Below are positions 47,161-58,063 of a DNA stretch of 64,000 bases, piece after piece. Location: assembly GCF_026167525.1 (NCBI RefSeq), contig NZ_CP110679.1, positions 2,467,501-2,531,500 of the forward strand. The letters are read 5' to 3'. This DNA comes from Sphingomonas sp. M1-B02. GTDB taxonomy: Bacteria; Pseudomonadota; Alphaproteobacteria; Sphingomonadales; Sphingomonadaceae. The position numbers and the translations under genes were made by a program. The notes under the pieces were generated by a model. It had not been told where the DNA came from. It did not search any database and saw only the letters and a program-made list of their open reading frames with translations. The stretch's first letter is position 1; each line of letters starts with the position of its first letter.

Positions 47161-47347
47161 TTCGGCACCTTTGTTACAGAAACTTGAATCTAGTCGCGAT
47201 ACGCCCGCAGGGAAGTCCGGGCAAGCGACGGCTGAGCCGGCCACCCGCCGGACCAGCAGACAGGTCACGAAGCGAGCCGCGCGTATAGCGATTCTTGCCC
47301 ATGTTGCAAGGCCGTGCCACTAAGCCGCTCTATATAAGGGGCCCTGA

Positions 47348-47749
47348 ATGTTTTTCCTGCCAGTCGCACTTGTCACCGCGGGCGCCGCGGCGCTGATCAA
47401 CTTCTGGCTGGGTCTGCGGATCAGCCAGTTGCGCATTTCCGAGAAGATCCTGGTCGGCGACGGTGGCAATCCCCGGATGGTGGCGCGGATGCGCGCGCAT
47501 CTGAACTTCGCCGAATATGCGCCGATCGTCCTCATCCTGATCGCCCTGGTCGAAATGGCGCGCGGCACCCAATATTGGCTGTGGATCGTCGCCGCTGTCT
47601 TCATCGTCGGCCGCGTGCTGCACGGATTCGGGATGGATGGATGGCGAATCGGCCGGATGCTCGGCATCCTCAGCACGATGCTGGTGATGCTCGGGCTCGC
47701 CGCCTACGCCGTCTATCTCGGCTATACGGGTCTCAGCCCACTGCGCTAA
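47348..47749 (+). CDS. MAPEG family membrane protein
   Basis: A 133-residue protein with four predicted helices and the MAPEG core: ALINFWLGLRIS, DGGNPRMVARMRAHLNFAEYAPIVLILIALVE. MAPEG proteins include glutathione-dependent enzymes; bacterial members of this size are uncharacterised. It overlaps the opposing MBL gene by 17 bp. A TATATA element just upstream could be its -10, but no good -35 accompanies it. Confidence 0.87.
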   Translation: MFFLPVALVTAGAAALINFWLGLRISQLRISEKILVGDGGNPRMVARMRAHLNFAEYAPIVLILIALVEMARGTQYWLWIVAAVFIVGRVLHGFGMDGWRIGRMLGILSTMLVMLGLAAYAVYLGYTGLSPLR

Positions 47750-48398
47750 GCGCCGCATCGCCCACGAAAGGATTGCTGCGGCGCTCCTGTGCGAAGCTGC
47801 TGGGCGCGCCATGGCCGGGAACGAAGAAGGTGTCGCCGCCGAGCGGCCAGAGCTGCGTCACGATCGACTCGATCAGCTGCCGGGGGTCGCTCTTCGGAAA
47901 GTCGGTCCGCCCGATCGATCCCTGGAACAGCACGTCGCCGACCAACGCGAATTTCGAAGGTTCGTGGTGGAAGACGATATGGCCCGGCGTGTGGCCGGGG
48001 CAGTGATAGACGTCGAACGTCAGTTCACCCACCGTCACCTGGTCACCCCCGTCCAGCCAGCGGTCGGGTTCGAACGGCGCGCCTGGGATGCCATATTTGC
48101 GACCATCCTCCTCCAGTCGGTCGATCCAGAAACGGTCGGCCGGATGCGGCCCTTCGATCGGCACGCTTAGTTCCGTCGCGAAGGCACTCGCCTCGCCGCA
48201 ATGATCGATATGTCCGTGGGTGATCAGGATCTTTTCAATCGTGACGCCATGCTGGCCGGCGGCAGCGCGCAGCTTGGGCAAGTCGCCGCCGGGATCGACG
48301 AACGCGCCCCGCATCGTGCGCGTGCACCATATAAGCGTGCAATTTTGCTGGAGCGGCGTAACCGGCACGATCGCCGCGCGCATCGGGGGATTGGACAT
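47733..48398 (-). CDS. MBL-fold metallohydrolase (GloB/PDO-like)
   Basis: A 221-residue metallo-beta-lactamase-fold protein. The metal motif is THGHIDHCG, with further ligands His in GHTPGHIVFH and Asp in VGDVLFQGSIGRTDFP. LQQNCTLIW at the N-terminus is typical of glyoxalase II-like members (YcbL type). Substrate is likely a thioester or similar but is not determined. Confidence 0.88.
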   Translation of the reverse strand: MSNPPMRAAIVPVTPLQQNCTLIWCTRTMRGAFVDPGGDLPKLRAAAGQHGVTIEKILITHGHIDHCGEASAFATELSVPIEGPHPADRFWIDRLEEDGRKYGIPGAPFEPDRWLDGGDQVTVGELTFDVYHCPGHTPGHIVFHHEPSKFALVGDVLFQGSIGRTDFPKSDPRQLIESIVTQLWPLGGDTFFVPGHGAPSSFAQERRSNPFVGDAALSAVG

Positions 48399-48475
48399 CG
48401 CCGCGAGATAGGTCGGAGCAGCGCCCGCGGCAACATAGGCTTGTCGCGCGGCCTTCGCGGCGGCATGCGGGAGCG

Positions 48476-51438
<2,963 letters not shown>

Positions 51439-51464
51439 GTCGCCCGGACCCCAATCTATCGTCC

Positions 51465-52118
51465 ATGCGCATATGGACGATCCCCGCCGCGGCGGTCGCA
51501 GCCGCTCTGTTCCTCGCTCCCGCTTCCTCGGGCGCCGAGCGCGCAGTGCCGATTCCGGCGCCCGCGAAGGACGTCACCGGCGCCAAGGGCGCGCAGGTCG
51601 CGATATTCGCCGGCGGCTGCTTCTGGGGCATGGAGGCGGTCTTCCAGTCGATGAAGGGCGTCCAGTCGGTCACCAACGGCTATGCCGGCGGCACCCGCGC
51701 GACCGCCACCTATGCCCAGGTCTCGACAGAGCGCACCCGCCATGCCGAGGCGATCCGCATCGTCTATGATCCCGCCAAGGTGAGCTACGGCACGTTGTTG
51801 CGCGTCTATTTCTCGGTCGCGCACGATCCGACCCAGCTCAACCGCCAGGGCCCCGATACCGGCCCCAGCTATCGCTCCGCGATCTTCCCGCAGAATGTGG
51901 TCCAGCGCCAGGTCGCCGCCGCCTATATCGCCCAGCTCGGGCGCGCTAAGGCCTATCCGCGGGCGATCGTGACCAAGGTCGAAAGCGGCGCCTTCTTCCC
52001 GGCAGAGGCCTATCATCAGGACTTCTTCTGGAAGAACCCCAACCACCCCTATATCACCCGCTGGGACAAGCCCAAGGTTGCGGCGTTCCGTGCGGCCTTC
52101 CCGAGCCTGGCGAGCTAG
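51465..52118 (+). CDS. msrA: Exported peptide methionine (S)-S-oxide reductase MsrA
   Basis: A 217-residue MsrA with a Sec-type signal (MRIWTIPAAAVAAALFLAPASSGA). The active site is FAGGCFWGMEAVF; GYAGG, AEAIRIVYDP and YHQDFFWKNPNHPY are other signatures. It would repair methionine-S-sulfoxide in the periplasm. The ATG is 26 bp after aspC; the stop overlaps the opposing DUF1489 gene. Confidence 0.92.
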   Translation: MRIWTIPAAAVAAALFLAPASSGAERAVPIPAPAKDVTGAKGAQVAIFAGGCFWGMEAVFQSMKGVQSVTNGYAGGTRATATYAQVSTERTRHAEAIRIVYDPAKVSYGTLLRVYFSVAHDPTQLNRQGPDTGPSYRSAIFPQNVVQRQVAAAYIAQLGRAKAYPRAIVTKVESGAFFPAEAYHQDFFWKNPNHPYITRWDKPKVAAFRAAFPSLAS

Positions 52119-52531
52119 ATCAGCCCCATCGCCGCGAGCTCGCCCACCAGCTGGGGAGGCAGTTCGGATACGCCTTCGCTGGCCTCGCCCAAGTCGACCG
52201 GCGCATTCTCCCCCTCCAGATAGCGCCAGCCCTGATGCGCACGCTTGGGCACCGCCTGGACCAGGATCAGCCGCGGCTCGAGAAATATCGCCACCTTGCC
52301 GCCCTCGGCCTCGCCGAACCCGGTGATCGGCGATCGCCCGACCAGCCTGTGCTTGATGATCCAGAAGAGCGAGCCGCCCGTAATACCTTCTCCCGCAATC
52401 TCGGCGTGGCGCTTGGGCAGATAGCGCGTAGTCAGGAACGCAGGCTCGTGCGCCGCGCGCAATGCCAGCCGCTCCTGCAGAAACTCGATACTGTCGCAGC
52501 CAAAGGCGACCTTGGTCAAATGAAGCGGCAC
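52115..52531 (-). CDS. DUF1489 family protein
   Basis: A 138-residue protein starting MPLHLTKVAFGCDSIEFLQERLAL from a GTG. The pattern, including TRYLPKRHAEIAGEGITGGSLFWIIKHRLVGRSPITGF, matches DUF1489, an alphaproteobacterial family of unknown function. It lies just downstream of mgtE on the same strand, 24 bp away, so it may be co-transcribed. Confidence 0.82.
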   Translation of the reverse strand: MPLHLTKVAFGCDSIEFLQERLALRAAHEPAFLTTRYLPKRHAEIAGEGITGGSLFWIIKHRLVGRSPITGFGEAEGGKVAIFLEPRLILVQAVPKRAHQGWRYLEGENAPVDLGEASEGVSELPPQLVGELAAMGLI

Positions 52532-52555
52532 CGTGGGGATTTGGGCGCCCTAGGC

Positions 52556-53959
52556 TCAGCCGGCAAGCCCCGTTGCCACCGCCAGCCCCAGGAACACCAG
52601 AAATCCCATCGAATCGGTGATCATGGTCACGAACACGGTCGATGCCACCGCCGGATCCTGGTTGAGCCGTTCGAGCATTACCGGCACGAGCACGCCGGCG
52701 AGGCCCGCCACCAGCACGTTGACGACGATCGCGGTCGCGATCACTGCGCCAAGCTGCGGATTGGCGAACCACAGCCCTGCGCCCAACCCCAGCAGAACTG
52801 CGATCGTGGTGCCGTTGGCCAGCGCGACCAATATCTCCCGGCGGATCGTGCGCAGCGTGTTGGTTTGGGTCAGCTGGTTGGTCGCGAGCGCGCGCACCGC
52901 GATCGCCATCGTCTGGGTGCCGGCATTGCCGCCGATCGAGGCGACGATCGGCATCAGGATCGCCAGCGCCACCATCTGCTCGATCGCCGCGCCGAAGAAG
53001 GCGATGATCGACGATGCGACCAATGCCGTGAACAGATTGGCGATCAGCCAGCGCACCCGGCTCTTATAGCTGTCGAACACCGGCTCGTTGATGTCGCCCT
53101 CGCCCGCGCCCGAGAGCAGCAGCGCATCCTCGCCGGCTTCCTCGGAGATGATGTGGACGACATCGTCGACGGTGATCATCCCGACCAGCCGGCCGTTGGG
53201 ATCGACCACCGCGGCGGAAATGAGCGCATATTTCTGGAAGCGCAGCGCCACTTCCTCCTGGTCCATATCGACCGGGATCAGCGTCTGCTCGCGCTTCATG
53301 ACGTCAGCCATCGAGACCACGCGCGGGGTGCGCAGGATCCAGGACAGTGCGCAGGTGCCCACCGGGTGGTGCGCGGGATCGACGACGAAAATCTCCCAGA
53401 AGTCGGTCGTCAATTCCTCGTCGGCGCGCAGATAATCGAGCACGTCGCCGACGGTCCAATGTTCGGGCACCGCGATCAGCTCGCGCTGCATCATCCGGCC
53501 TGCGGATTCCTCGGGGTAGGACAATGCCTCCTCGATCGCGGCGCGATCGTCGGGATCGAGCGCGCGGAGCACTTCGCGCTGATCGTCGGCGTCCATATCC
53601 TCGATGATCGCGACGGCGTCGTCGGTATCGAGTTCGGAAGCGAGGTCGGCGACCTGGGTGGCGGTGAGCGCGTCGACCAGGGTCTCGCGGACCCAGTCGT
53701 TCATCTCGGCGAGAACGTCGCCGTCGATCAGGTCCGCGATCGCCGAGACCAGCGCCGGGCGCTGCTCGCCGGGTGTCAGCTCGACCAGATCGGCGATATC
53801 GGCCGGGTGCAGCGGCGCCACGCGCATCCGCGCGGTCTCGTTGTCGCCTGCCGCCACCGCATCGAGCACCGCGCTTACGAATTCGGGCTTGAGCCGATCG
53901 TCTTCGTCCAGTTCGCTCTCGGGGGGCATTTCCTGGGGCGCAAGTTCGGTCTCGCTCAT
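52556..53959 (-). CDS. mgtE: Magnesium transporter MgtE
   Basis: A 467-residue Mg2+ channel. The N-domain of acidic helical repeats (about 20-130, LHPADIADLVELTPGEQR) leads to a CBS pair (about 130-260, including LIPVDMDQEEVALRFQKYALISAAVVD), then five membrane helices from about 315, with SIGGNAGTQT in the pore. The ATG at 53959 is preceded by GGAGGTCGG; a longer frame upstream would run into the PPIase region. Confidence 0.93.
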   Translation of the reverse strand: MSETELAPQEMPPESELDEDDRLKPEFVSAVLDAVAAGDNETARMRVAPLHPADIADLVELTPGEQRPALVSAIADLIDGDVLAEMNDWVRETLVDALTATQVADLASELDTDDAVAIIEDMDADDQREVLRALDPDDRAAIEEALSYPEESAGRMMQRELIAVPEHWTVGDVLDYLRADEELTTDFWEIFVVDPAHHPVGTCALSWILRTPRVVSMADVMKREQTLIPVDMDQEEVALRFQKYALISAAVVDPNGRLVGMITVDDVVHIISEEAGEDALLLSGAGEGDINEPVFDSYKSRVRWLIANLFTALVASSIIAFFGAAIEQMVALAILMPIVASIGGNAGTQTMAIAVRALATNQLTQTNTLRTIRREILVALANGTTIAVLLGLGAGLWFANPQLGAVIATAIVVNVLVAGLAGVLVPVMLERLNQDPAVASTVFVTMITDSMGFLVFLGLAVATGLAG

Positions 53960-54093
53960 CGTCCGACCTCCCTGGATGCGCTGACTTGCGTCGCTCCTAG
54001 CGCCCGTCGCCCCCCATGCCAATGCGGCGAGGCGAGTTGCAAGCCGTTCGCAATCTGCCTAGGGCGCGGACAAAGCTTCTCAGGAGTATCCAA

Positions 54094-54546
54094 GTGTCCG
54101 ATTCCACCACGCTCGTCTTGACCCTCGACGGCGGCGATGTGCGCATCAAGCTGCGCCCCGATCTCGCCCCCAAGCATGTCGAGCGGATCACCAAGCTCGC
54201 CGGCGACGGCTTCTACGACGGCACCGTCTTCCACCGCGTGATCGACGGCTTCATGGCGCAGGGCGGCGATCCCTCGGGCACCGGCATGGGCGGCTCGAAG
54301 GAGCCCAACCTCGCCGCCGAGTTCAACGCCGAGCCGCACGTCCGCGGTGTCTGCTCGATGGCGCGGACGATGGATCCGAACACCGCCAACTCGCAATTCT
54401 TCATCTGCCTCGACGATGCGACCTTCCTCGACCGTCAATATACTGTCTGGGGCGAAGTGATCGAAGGCATGGAACATGTCGACGCCCTCCCCAAGGGCGA
54501 GCCGCCCCGCAGCCCCGGCAAGATCGTCAAGGCAAGCGTCGAGTAA
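54094..54546 (+). CDS. Cyclophilin-type peptidylprolyl isomerase
   Basis: A 150-residue cytoplasmic cyclophilin without signal peptide. The core FYDGTVFHRVIDGFMAQGGDPSGTGMGGS and MARTMDPNTANSQFFICL are family signatures. GTG at 54094 gives MSDSTTLVLTLDGGDV and follows CAGGAG. It is followed by a strong terminator. Confidence 0.93.
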   Translation: MSDSTTLVLTLDGGDVRIKLRPDLAPKHVERITKLAGDGFYDGTVFHRVIDGFMAQGGDPSGTGMGGSKEPNLAAEFNAEPHVRGVCSMARTMDPNTANSQFFICLDDATFLDRQYTVWGEVIEGMEHVDALPKGEPPRSPGKIVKASVE

Positions 54547-54555
54547 ATCTATCTA

Positions 54556-54585
54556 GCCTCTCCCGTGCGGGGGAGGCCATTTTTT
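54556..54585 (+). terminator. Rho-independent terminator after the cyclophilin gene
   Basis: GCCTCTCCC and GGGGGAGGC pair in a 9-bp stem (one T-G wobble) with loop GTGC, followed by CATTTTTT. It lies 10 bp after the cyclophilin stop and ends plus-strand transcription before the opposing LysR gene. Confidence 0.85.
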
Positions 54586-55475
54586 CAGGCGCTCTCCGCC
54601 CCCAGCGCCTCGATCAGCCAGTCGTGGAACATCCGCACCGGCCGCTGGCTCAGCGCGCGTGGGCGGCAGACGAACCAATAGCTGTAATGGCTCTCCACCG
54701 TCAGGTCGAAGAGCTGGACGAGCCGATCGTCGCGCGCCGCCTCGAAATGCGATTCGAGCATGAAGGCGATTCCCAGCCCCTGCGCCGCCGCCTCGAGCAT
54801 CAGCGTGCCCGAATCGAAATGGTCGATCGCCGCGGGCTCGAGCTCGGGGAAGCCTGCAGCGGCGCGCCAAGCCGTGAAAGTCTCGGGCATGTCGCGGTGT
54901 ACCAACGCGGTAAGCTTCGCCAATTGCTCGGGCCGGGTCACCGGATCGGGCCCCTCGACCAGCGCACGCGCGCCGATCACATGGACCCGGTTGCGGTCCA
55001 GCCGCCGCGCATAGAGACCCGGATCGACGTCGCGCGCGATGACGATGGCCGCGTCGAGCCCGTCGCCGAGCCGGGCAATGCCGTGGCTCGCCGTGTCCAC
55101 GTCGAGATGCAGCTCGGGATGCTTCTGCTTGAGCTCGGGCAGCCGCGGCATCAGCCGCTGCGTCGCGAACAGCGGCAGCACGCTTAGCCGCAGGCGCAGC
55201 AATTCGGTGCCGCTCGTCATCGCCTCGACCGCGTCGGTCATCGCGTCGAGCGCCGGAGCGATCATTCCCAGCAGCCGCTCGCCCTCATTGTTGAGCTTGA
55301 GCGCCTGGTGGCGCCGCTCGAACAGGGGCTTGCCGATAAATCGCTCGAGCGACTGCACACGCCGGCTGAGCGCGGGCGAGGATAGCGCAAGCTCCTCGGC
55401 GGCAGCCTTGATCGAGCCAAGTCGGGCGACCTGCACGAACGCTTCGATGGCGGTGAGGGGAGGAAGCCTTCGCAT
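54585..55475 (-). CDS. LysR-family transcriptional regulator (GcvA/AmpR-like)
   Basis: A 296-residue LTTR. The N-terminal HTH is MRRLPPLTAIEAFVQVARLGSIKAAAEELALSSPALSRRVQSLERFIG; the C-terminal effector domain ends WFVCRPRALSQRPVRMFHDWLIEAL, the pattern of GcvA-like proteins. Target genes are not evident; the divergent CDC48-like gene is 300 bp away across a terminator. ATG 55475 is the only good start. Confidence 0.9.
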   Translation of the reverse strand: MRRLPPLTAIEAFVQVARLGSIKAAAEELALSSPALSRRVQSLERFIGKPLFERRHQALKLNNEGERLLGMIAPALDAMTDAVEAMTSGTELLRLRLSVLPLFATQRLMPRLPELKQKHPELHLDVDTASHGIARLGDGLDAAIVIARDVDPGLYARRLDRNRVHVIGARALVEGPDPVTRPEQLAKLTALVHRDMPETFTAWRAAAGFPELEPAAIDHFDSGTLMLEAAAQGLGIAFMLESHFEAARDDRLVQLFDLTVESHYSYWFVCRPRALSQRPVRMFHDWLIEALGAESA

Positions 55476-55644
55476 TCTCGCTCTTTTGTGCACTGCGTCA
55501 CAAACATTGGCGAGAGATTTTCGAAAGGCAAGTCTCGCCGACGCCTGTGGATGCAGTATCGGCATGCGCAAGCACGATTGCAATAGATGCAAGACCCTAC
55601 GTATTTTTCGCACTTGCACAATGGAATGCCGCAGTGCACATATG
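55476..55644. other. Intergenic DNA between lysR and the candidate sRNA
   Basis: This is the LysR side of the 299-bp gap before the CDC48-like gene. It should carry the minus-strand lysR promoter and any plus-strand promoter for the RNA downstream. TTGCAC (55614-55619) and ACATAT (55638-55643), 18 bp apart, are a weak candidate for the latter. No open frame of coding quality is seen. Confidence 0.45.
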
Positions 55645-55710
55645 CAGTGCCTTTCAGGCATCCTCTCCTAAAACTTTCCCGGCGGGTCCTTGTGACCCGC
55701 CATTTTTTTT
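55645..55710 (+). ncRNA. Candidate small RNA with CU-rich linker and strong terminator
   Basis: A strong plus-strand terminator here has no plus-strand gene to terminate: the nearest, the cyclophilin gene, already ends in its own terminator 1.1 kb away. Upstream are a short hairpin (TGCC-TTTCA-GGCA), the pyrimidine-rich linker ATCCTCTCCTAAAACTTTCCC broken only by AAAA, and then the terminator. This is the architecture of alphaproteobacterial trans-acting sRNAs with an anti-Shine-Dalgarno-like CU motif, such as SuhB-type RNAs. The 5' end and family are inferred. Confidence 0.6.
55681..55710 (+). terminator. Strong rho-independent terminator upstream of the CDC48-like gene
   Basis: A perfect 8-bp stem GGCGGGTC / GACCCGCC with loop CTTGT is followed by A and eight T residues. 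It lies 64 bp before the start of the CDC48-like gene, which must therefore have its promoter in the remaining 64 bp or be regulated by attenuation. Confidence 0.9.
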
Positions 55711-55774
55711 GCCCCCCTCGCGGCGTGTCCCGTGCGTTCCTATGTTCCGCGATCAAGCCGGATGGGAATGATTG

Positions 55775-58063
55775 ATGGCCGACGACGAATCCAGGGGACA
55801 TAGGCTGCAGGTCGCGAACGCGCGGCCCGAGGATAGCGGCCGGGGGCTAGCGCACATTCCGCGCGCGCTGATGGGCGCGCTCGGCATCATCGAAGGCGAC
55901 GTGATCGAGATCGTCGGCAAACGCTCGACCCCGGCGCGGGCCGTGCTCCCCTATCAGGAAGATGCCGGGCTCGAACTGCTCCGCATCGACGGGCTCCAGC
56001 GCGCCAATGCCGGTGTCGGCTCGGGCGATTTCGTCGAGGTGCGCAAGGCCGAATCGAAGCCCGCGACGCGCGTCGTCTTCGCGCCCGCACAGGAGAATCT
56101 GCGGCTCCAGGGCTCGGGCAACGCGCTCAAGCGCACCTTCTTCGGCCGCCCGCTCGCGCAGGGCGACGTCGTCGCCACCGCCGGGCACCAGCGAGTCGTC
56201 GATCCCAACATCCAGCGCTTCGTCAACGCCCCGGCTTATGCACTCCAGGAAATCCGCATGGCGGTGGTCTCGGCGACGCCCAAGGGCATCGTCCATATCG
56301 ACGAGAATACCGAGGTCGAGCTCCGCCCCGAATATGAGGCCGCGTCCGAAAGCCGCCGCGCCGACGTCACGTATGACGATCTCGGCGGCATGGGCAGTAC
56401 GATCGATCAACTGCGCGAGATGGTCGAGCTCCCCCTGCGCTATCCGGAGCTGTTCCAGCGACTCGGCGTCGATCCGCCCAAGGGGGTGCTGCTCCACGGC
56501 CCGCCCGGCACCGGCAAGACGCGTCTCGCCCGCGCCGTCGCCAATGAAAGCGATGCGACCTTCCATCTGATCAACGGGCCCGAGATCATGGGCTCGGCCT
56601 ATGGCGAGTCCGAGTCGCGCCTGCGCCAGGTGTTCGAGGAAGCGGCCAAGTCCGCCCCTTCGATCGTCTTCATCGACGAGATCGATTCGATCGCGCCCAA
56701 GCGCGGCCAGGTCTCGGGCGAGGCCGAGAAGCGACTCGTCGCGCAGCTGCTGACGCTGATGGACGGGCTGGAGGCCCGCGCCAACATCGTCGTGATCGCC
56801 GCGACCAATCGCCCCGAGGCGATCGACGAGGCGCTGCGCCGTCCGGGCCGCTTCGATCGCGAGATCGTCGTCGGCGTCCCCGATGAGCGCGGGCGCCGCG
56901 AGATCCTCGGCATCCATACCCGCGGCATGCCGCTGGCCGACGATGTCGATCTGCCGGAGCTTTCGCGCACGACCTATGGCTTCGTCGGCGCCGATCTCGC
57001 CGCGCTTACCCGCGAGGCCGCGATCGAGGCGGTGCGCCGGCTGATGCCGAAGCTGAACCTCGAGGACCACAGCATCCCACCCGAAATCCTCGACACGCTG
57101 TCGGTCACGCGCGAGGACTTTGTCGAGGCATTGAAGCGCGTCCAGCCGTCGGCAATGCGCGAAGTCATGGTCCAGGCGCCGACGACGCGCTGGGAGGATG
57201 TCGGCGGGCTCGACGACGCCCAGATGCGTCTCAAGGAAGGCGTCGAACTGCCGCTCAAGGATCCCGATGCATTCCGCCGGCTGGGCATCCGCCCGGCCAA
57301 GGGCTTCCTGCTCTACGGCCCTCCCGGCACCGGCAAGACTCTGCTCGCCAAGGCAGTCGCGCGCGAGGCGGAGGCGAACTTCATCGCCACCAAATCCTCT
57401 GACCTGCTCAGCAAATGGTATGGCGAGAGCGAGCAGCAGATCGCGCGGCTGTTCGCCCGCGCCCGCCAGGTCGCGCCCTGCGTGATCTTCATCGACGAGC
57501 TCGATTCGCTGGTCCCCGCGCGCGGCGGCGGCATGGGCGAGCCGCAGGCGACCGAGCGCGTGGTCAACACGATCCTGTCCGAAATGGACGGGCTCGAGGA
57601 GCTGCAGTCGGTGGTGGTGATCGGCGCGACCAACCGCCCGAACCTGATCGATCCGGCGCTGCTACGGCCCGGGCGCTTCGACGAGCTCATCTATGTCGGC
57701 GTGCCCGACAAGCCGGGTCGCGAGCGCATATTGCGCATCCAGACCGAGAAGATGCCGCTCGCCAGCGACGTCGATCTCGGCGAGGTCGCCGCGCGCACCG
57801 AACGCTATACCGGCGCCGATCTGGGCGATGTCGTGCGCCGGGCCGGCCTGGTCGCGCTGCGCCAGTCGATCGACACGCGCGAAGTGACGATGGCCCATTT
57901 CGAGGAAGCGCTCGCCGATTCGCGCGCCACTGTCACCGCCGAGATGGAAAGCGAATATGAAGCGATGTCGGGCCGGCTCAAGCAGCAGGCATCGTCGATC
58001 CAGCCGATCGGCTTCATCGCTCCGGGAATGCTTCAGCCTCGGGGCGAAAAGGTCGTAGACTGA
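55775..58063 (+). CDS. CDC48/p97/VAT-like AAA ATPase
   Basis: A 762-residue double AAA ATPase with the archaeal/eukaryotic CDC48 architecture. An N-domain of about 190 residues (double-psi barrel type, IPRALMGALGIIEGDVIEIVG) precedes D1 with Walker A GPPGTGKT at 242-249 and Walker B IVFIDE at 297-302. D2 has Walker A at 515-522 and Walker B at 571-576. ATNRP and RPGRFD arginine-finger segments occur in both. It is an unfoldase/segregase by family; bacterial partners are unknown. The 3' end overlaps the opposing MFS gene by 50 bp. Confidence 0.93.
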   Translation: MADDESRGHRLQVANARPEDSGRGLAHIPRALMGALGIIEGDVIEIVGKRSTPARAVLPYQEDAGLELLRIDGLQRANAGVGSGDFVEVRKAESKPATRVVFAPAQENLRLQGSGNALKRTFFGRPLAQGDVVATAGHQRVVDPNIQRFVNAPAYALQEIRMAVVSATPKGIVHIDENTEVELRPEYEAASESRRADVTYDDLGGMGSTIDQLREMVELPLRYPELFQRLGVDPPKGVLLHGPPGTGKTRLARAVANESDATFHLINGPEIMGSAYGESESRLRQVFEEAAKSAPSIVFIDEIDSIAPKRGQVSGEAEKRLVAQLLTLMDGLEARANIVVIAATNRPEAIDEALRRPGRFDREIVVGVPDERGRREILGIHTRGMPLADDVDLPELSRTTYGFVGADLAALTREAAIEAVRRLMPKLNLEDHSIPPEILDTLSVTREDFVEALKRVQPSAMREVMVQAPTTRWEDVGGLDDAQMRLKEGVELPLKDPDAFRRLGIRPAKGFLLYGPPGTGKTLLAKAVAREAEANFIATKSSDLLSKWYGESEQQIARLFARARQVAPCVIFIDELDSLVPARGGGMGEPQATERVVNTILSEMDGLEELQSVVVIGATNRPNLIDPALLRPGRFDELIYVGVPDKPGRERILRIQTEKMPLASDVDLGEVAARTERYTGADLGDVVRRAGLVALRQSIDTREVTMAHFEEALADSRATVTAEMESEYEAMSGRLKQQASSIQPIGFIAPGMLQPRGEKVVD

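Noticed and set aside
47281..47345. Promoter with TATATA upstream of the MAPEG gene
   Set aside because: The only TTGCAA -35-like element is about 21 bp away, too far for a confident sigma-70 promoter.
52235..54121. Long plus-strand open frame opposite mgtE
   Set aside because: His/Asp/Arg-rich low-complexity translation; mgtE is clearly coding on the minus strand.
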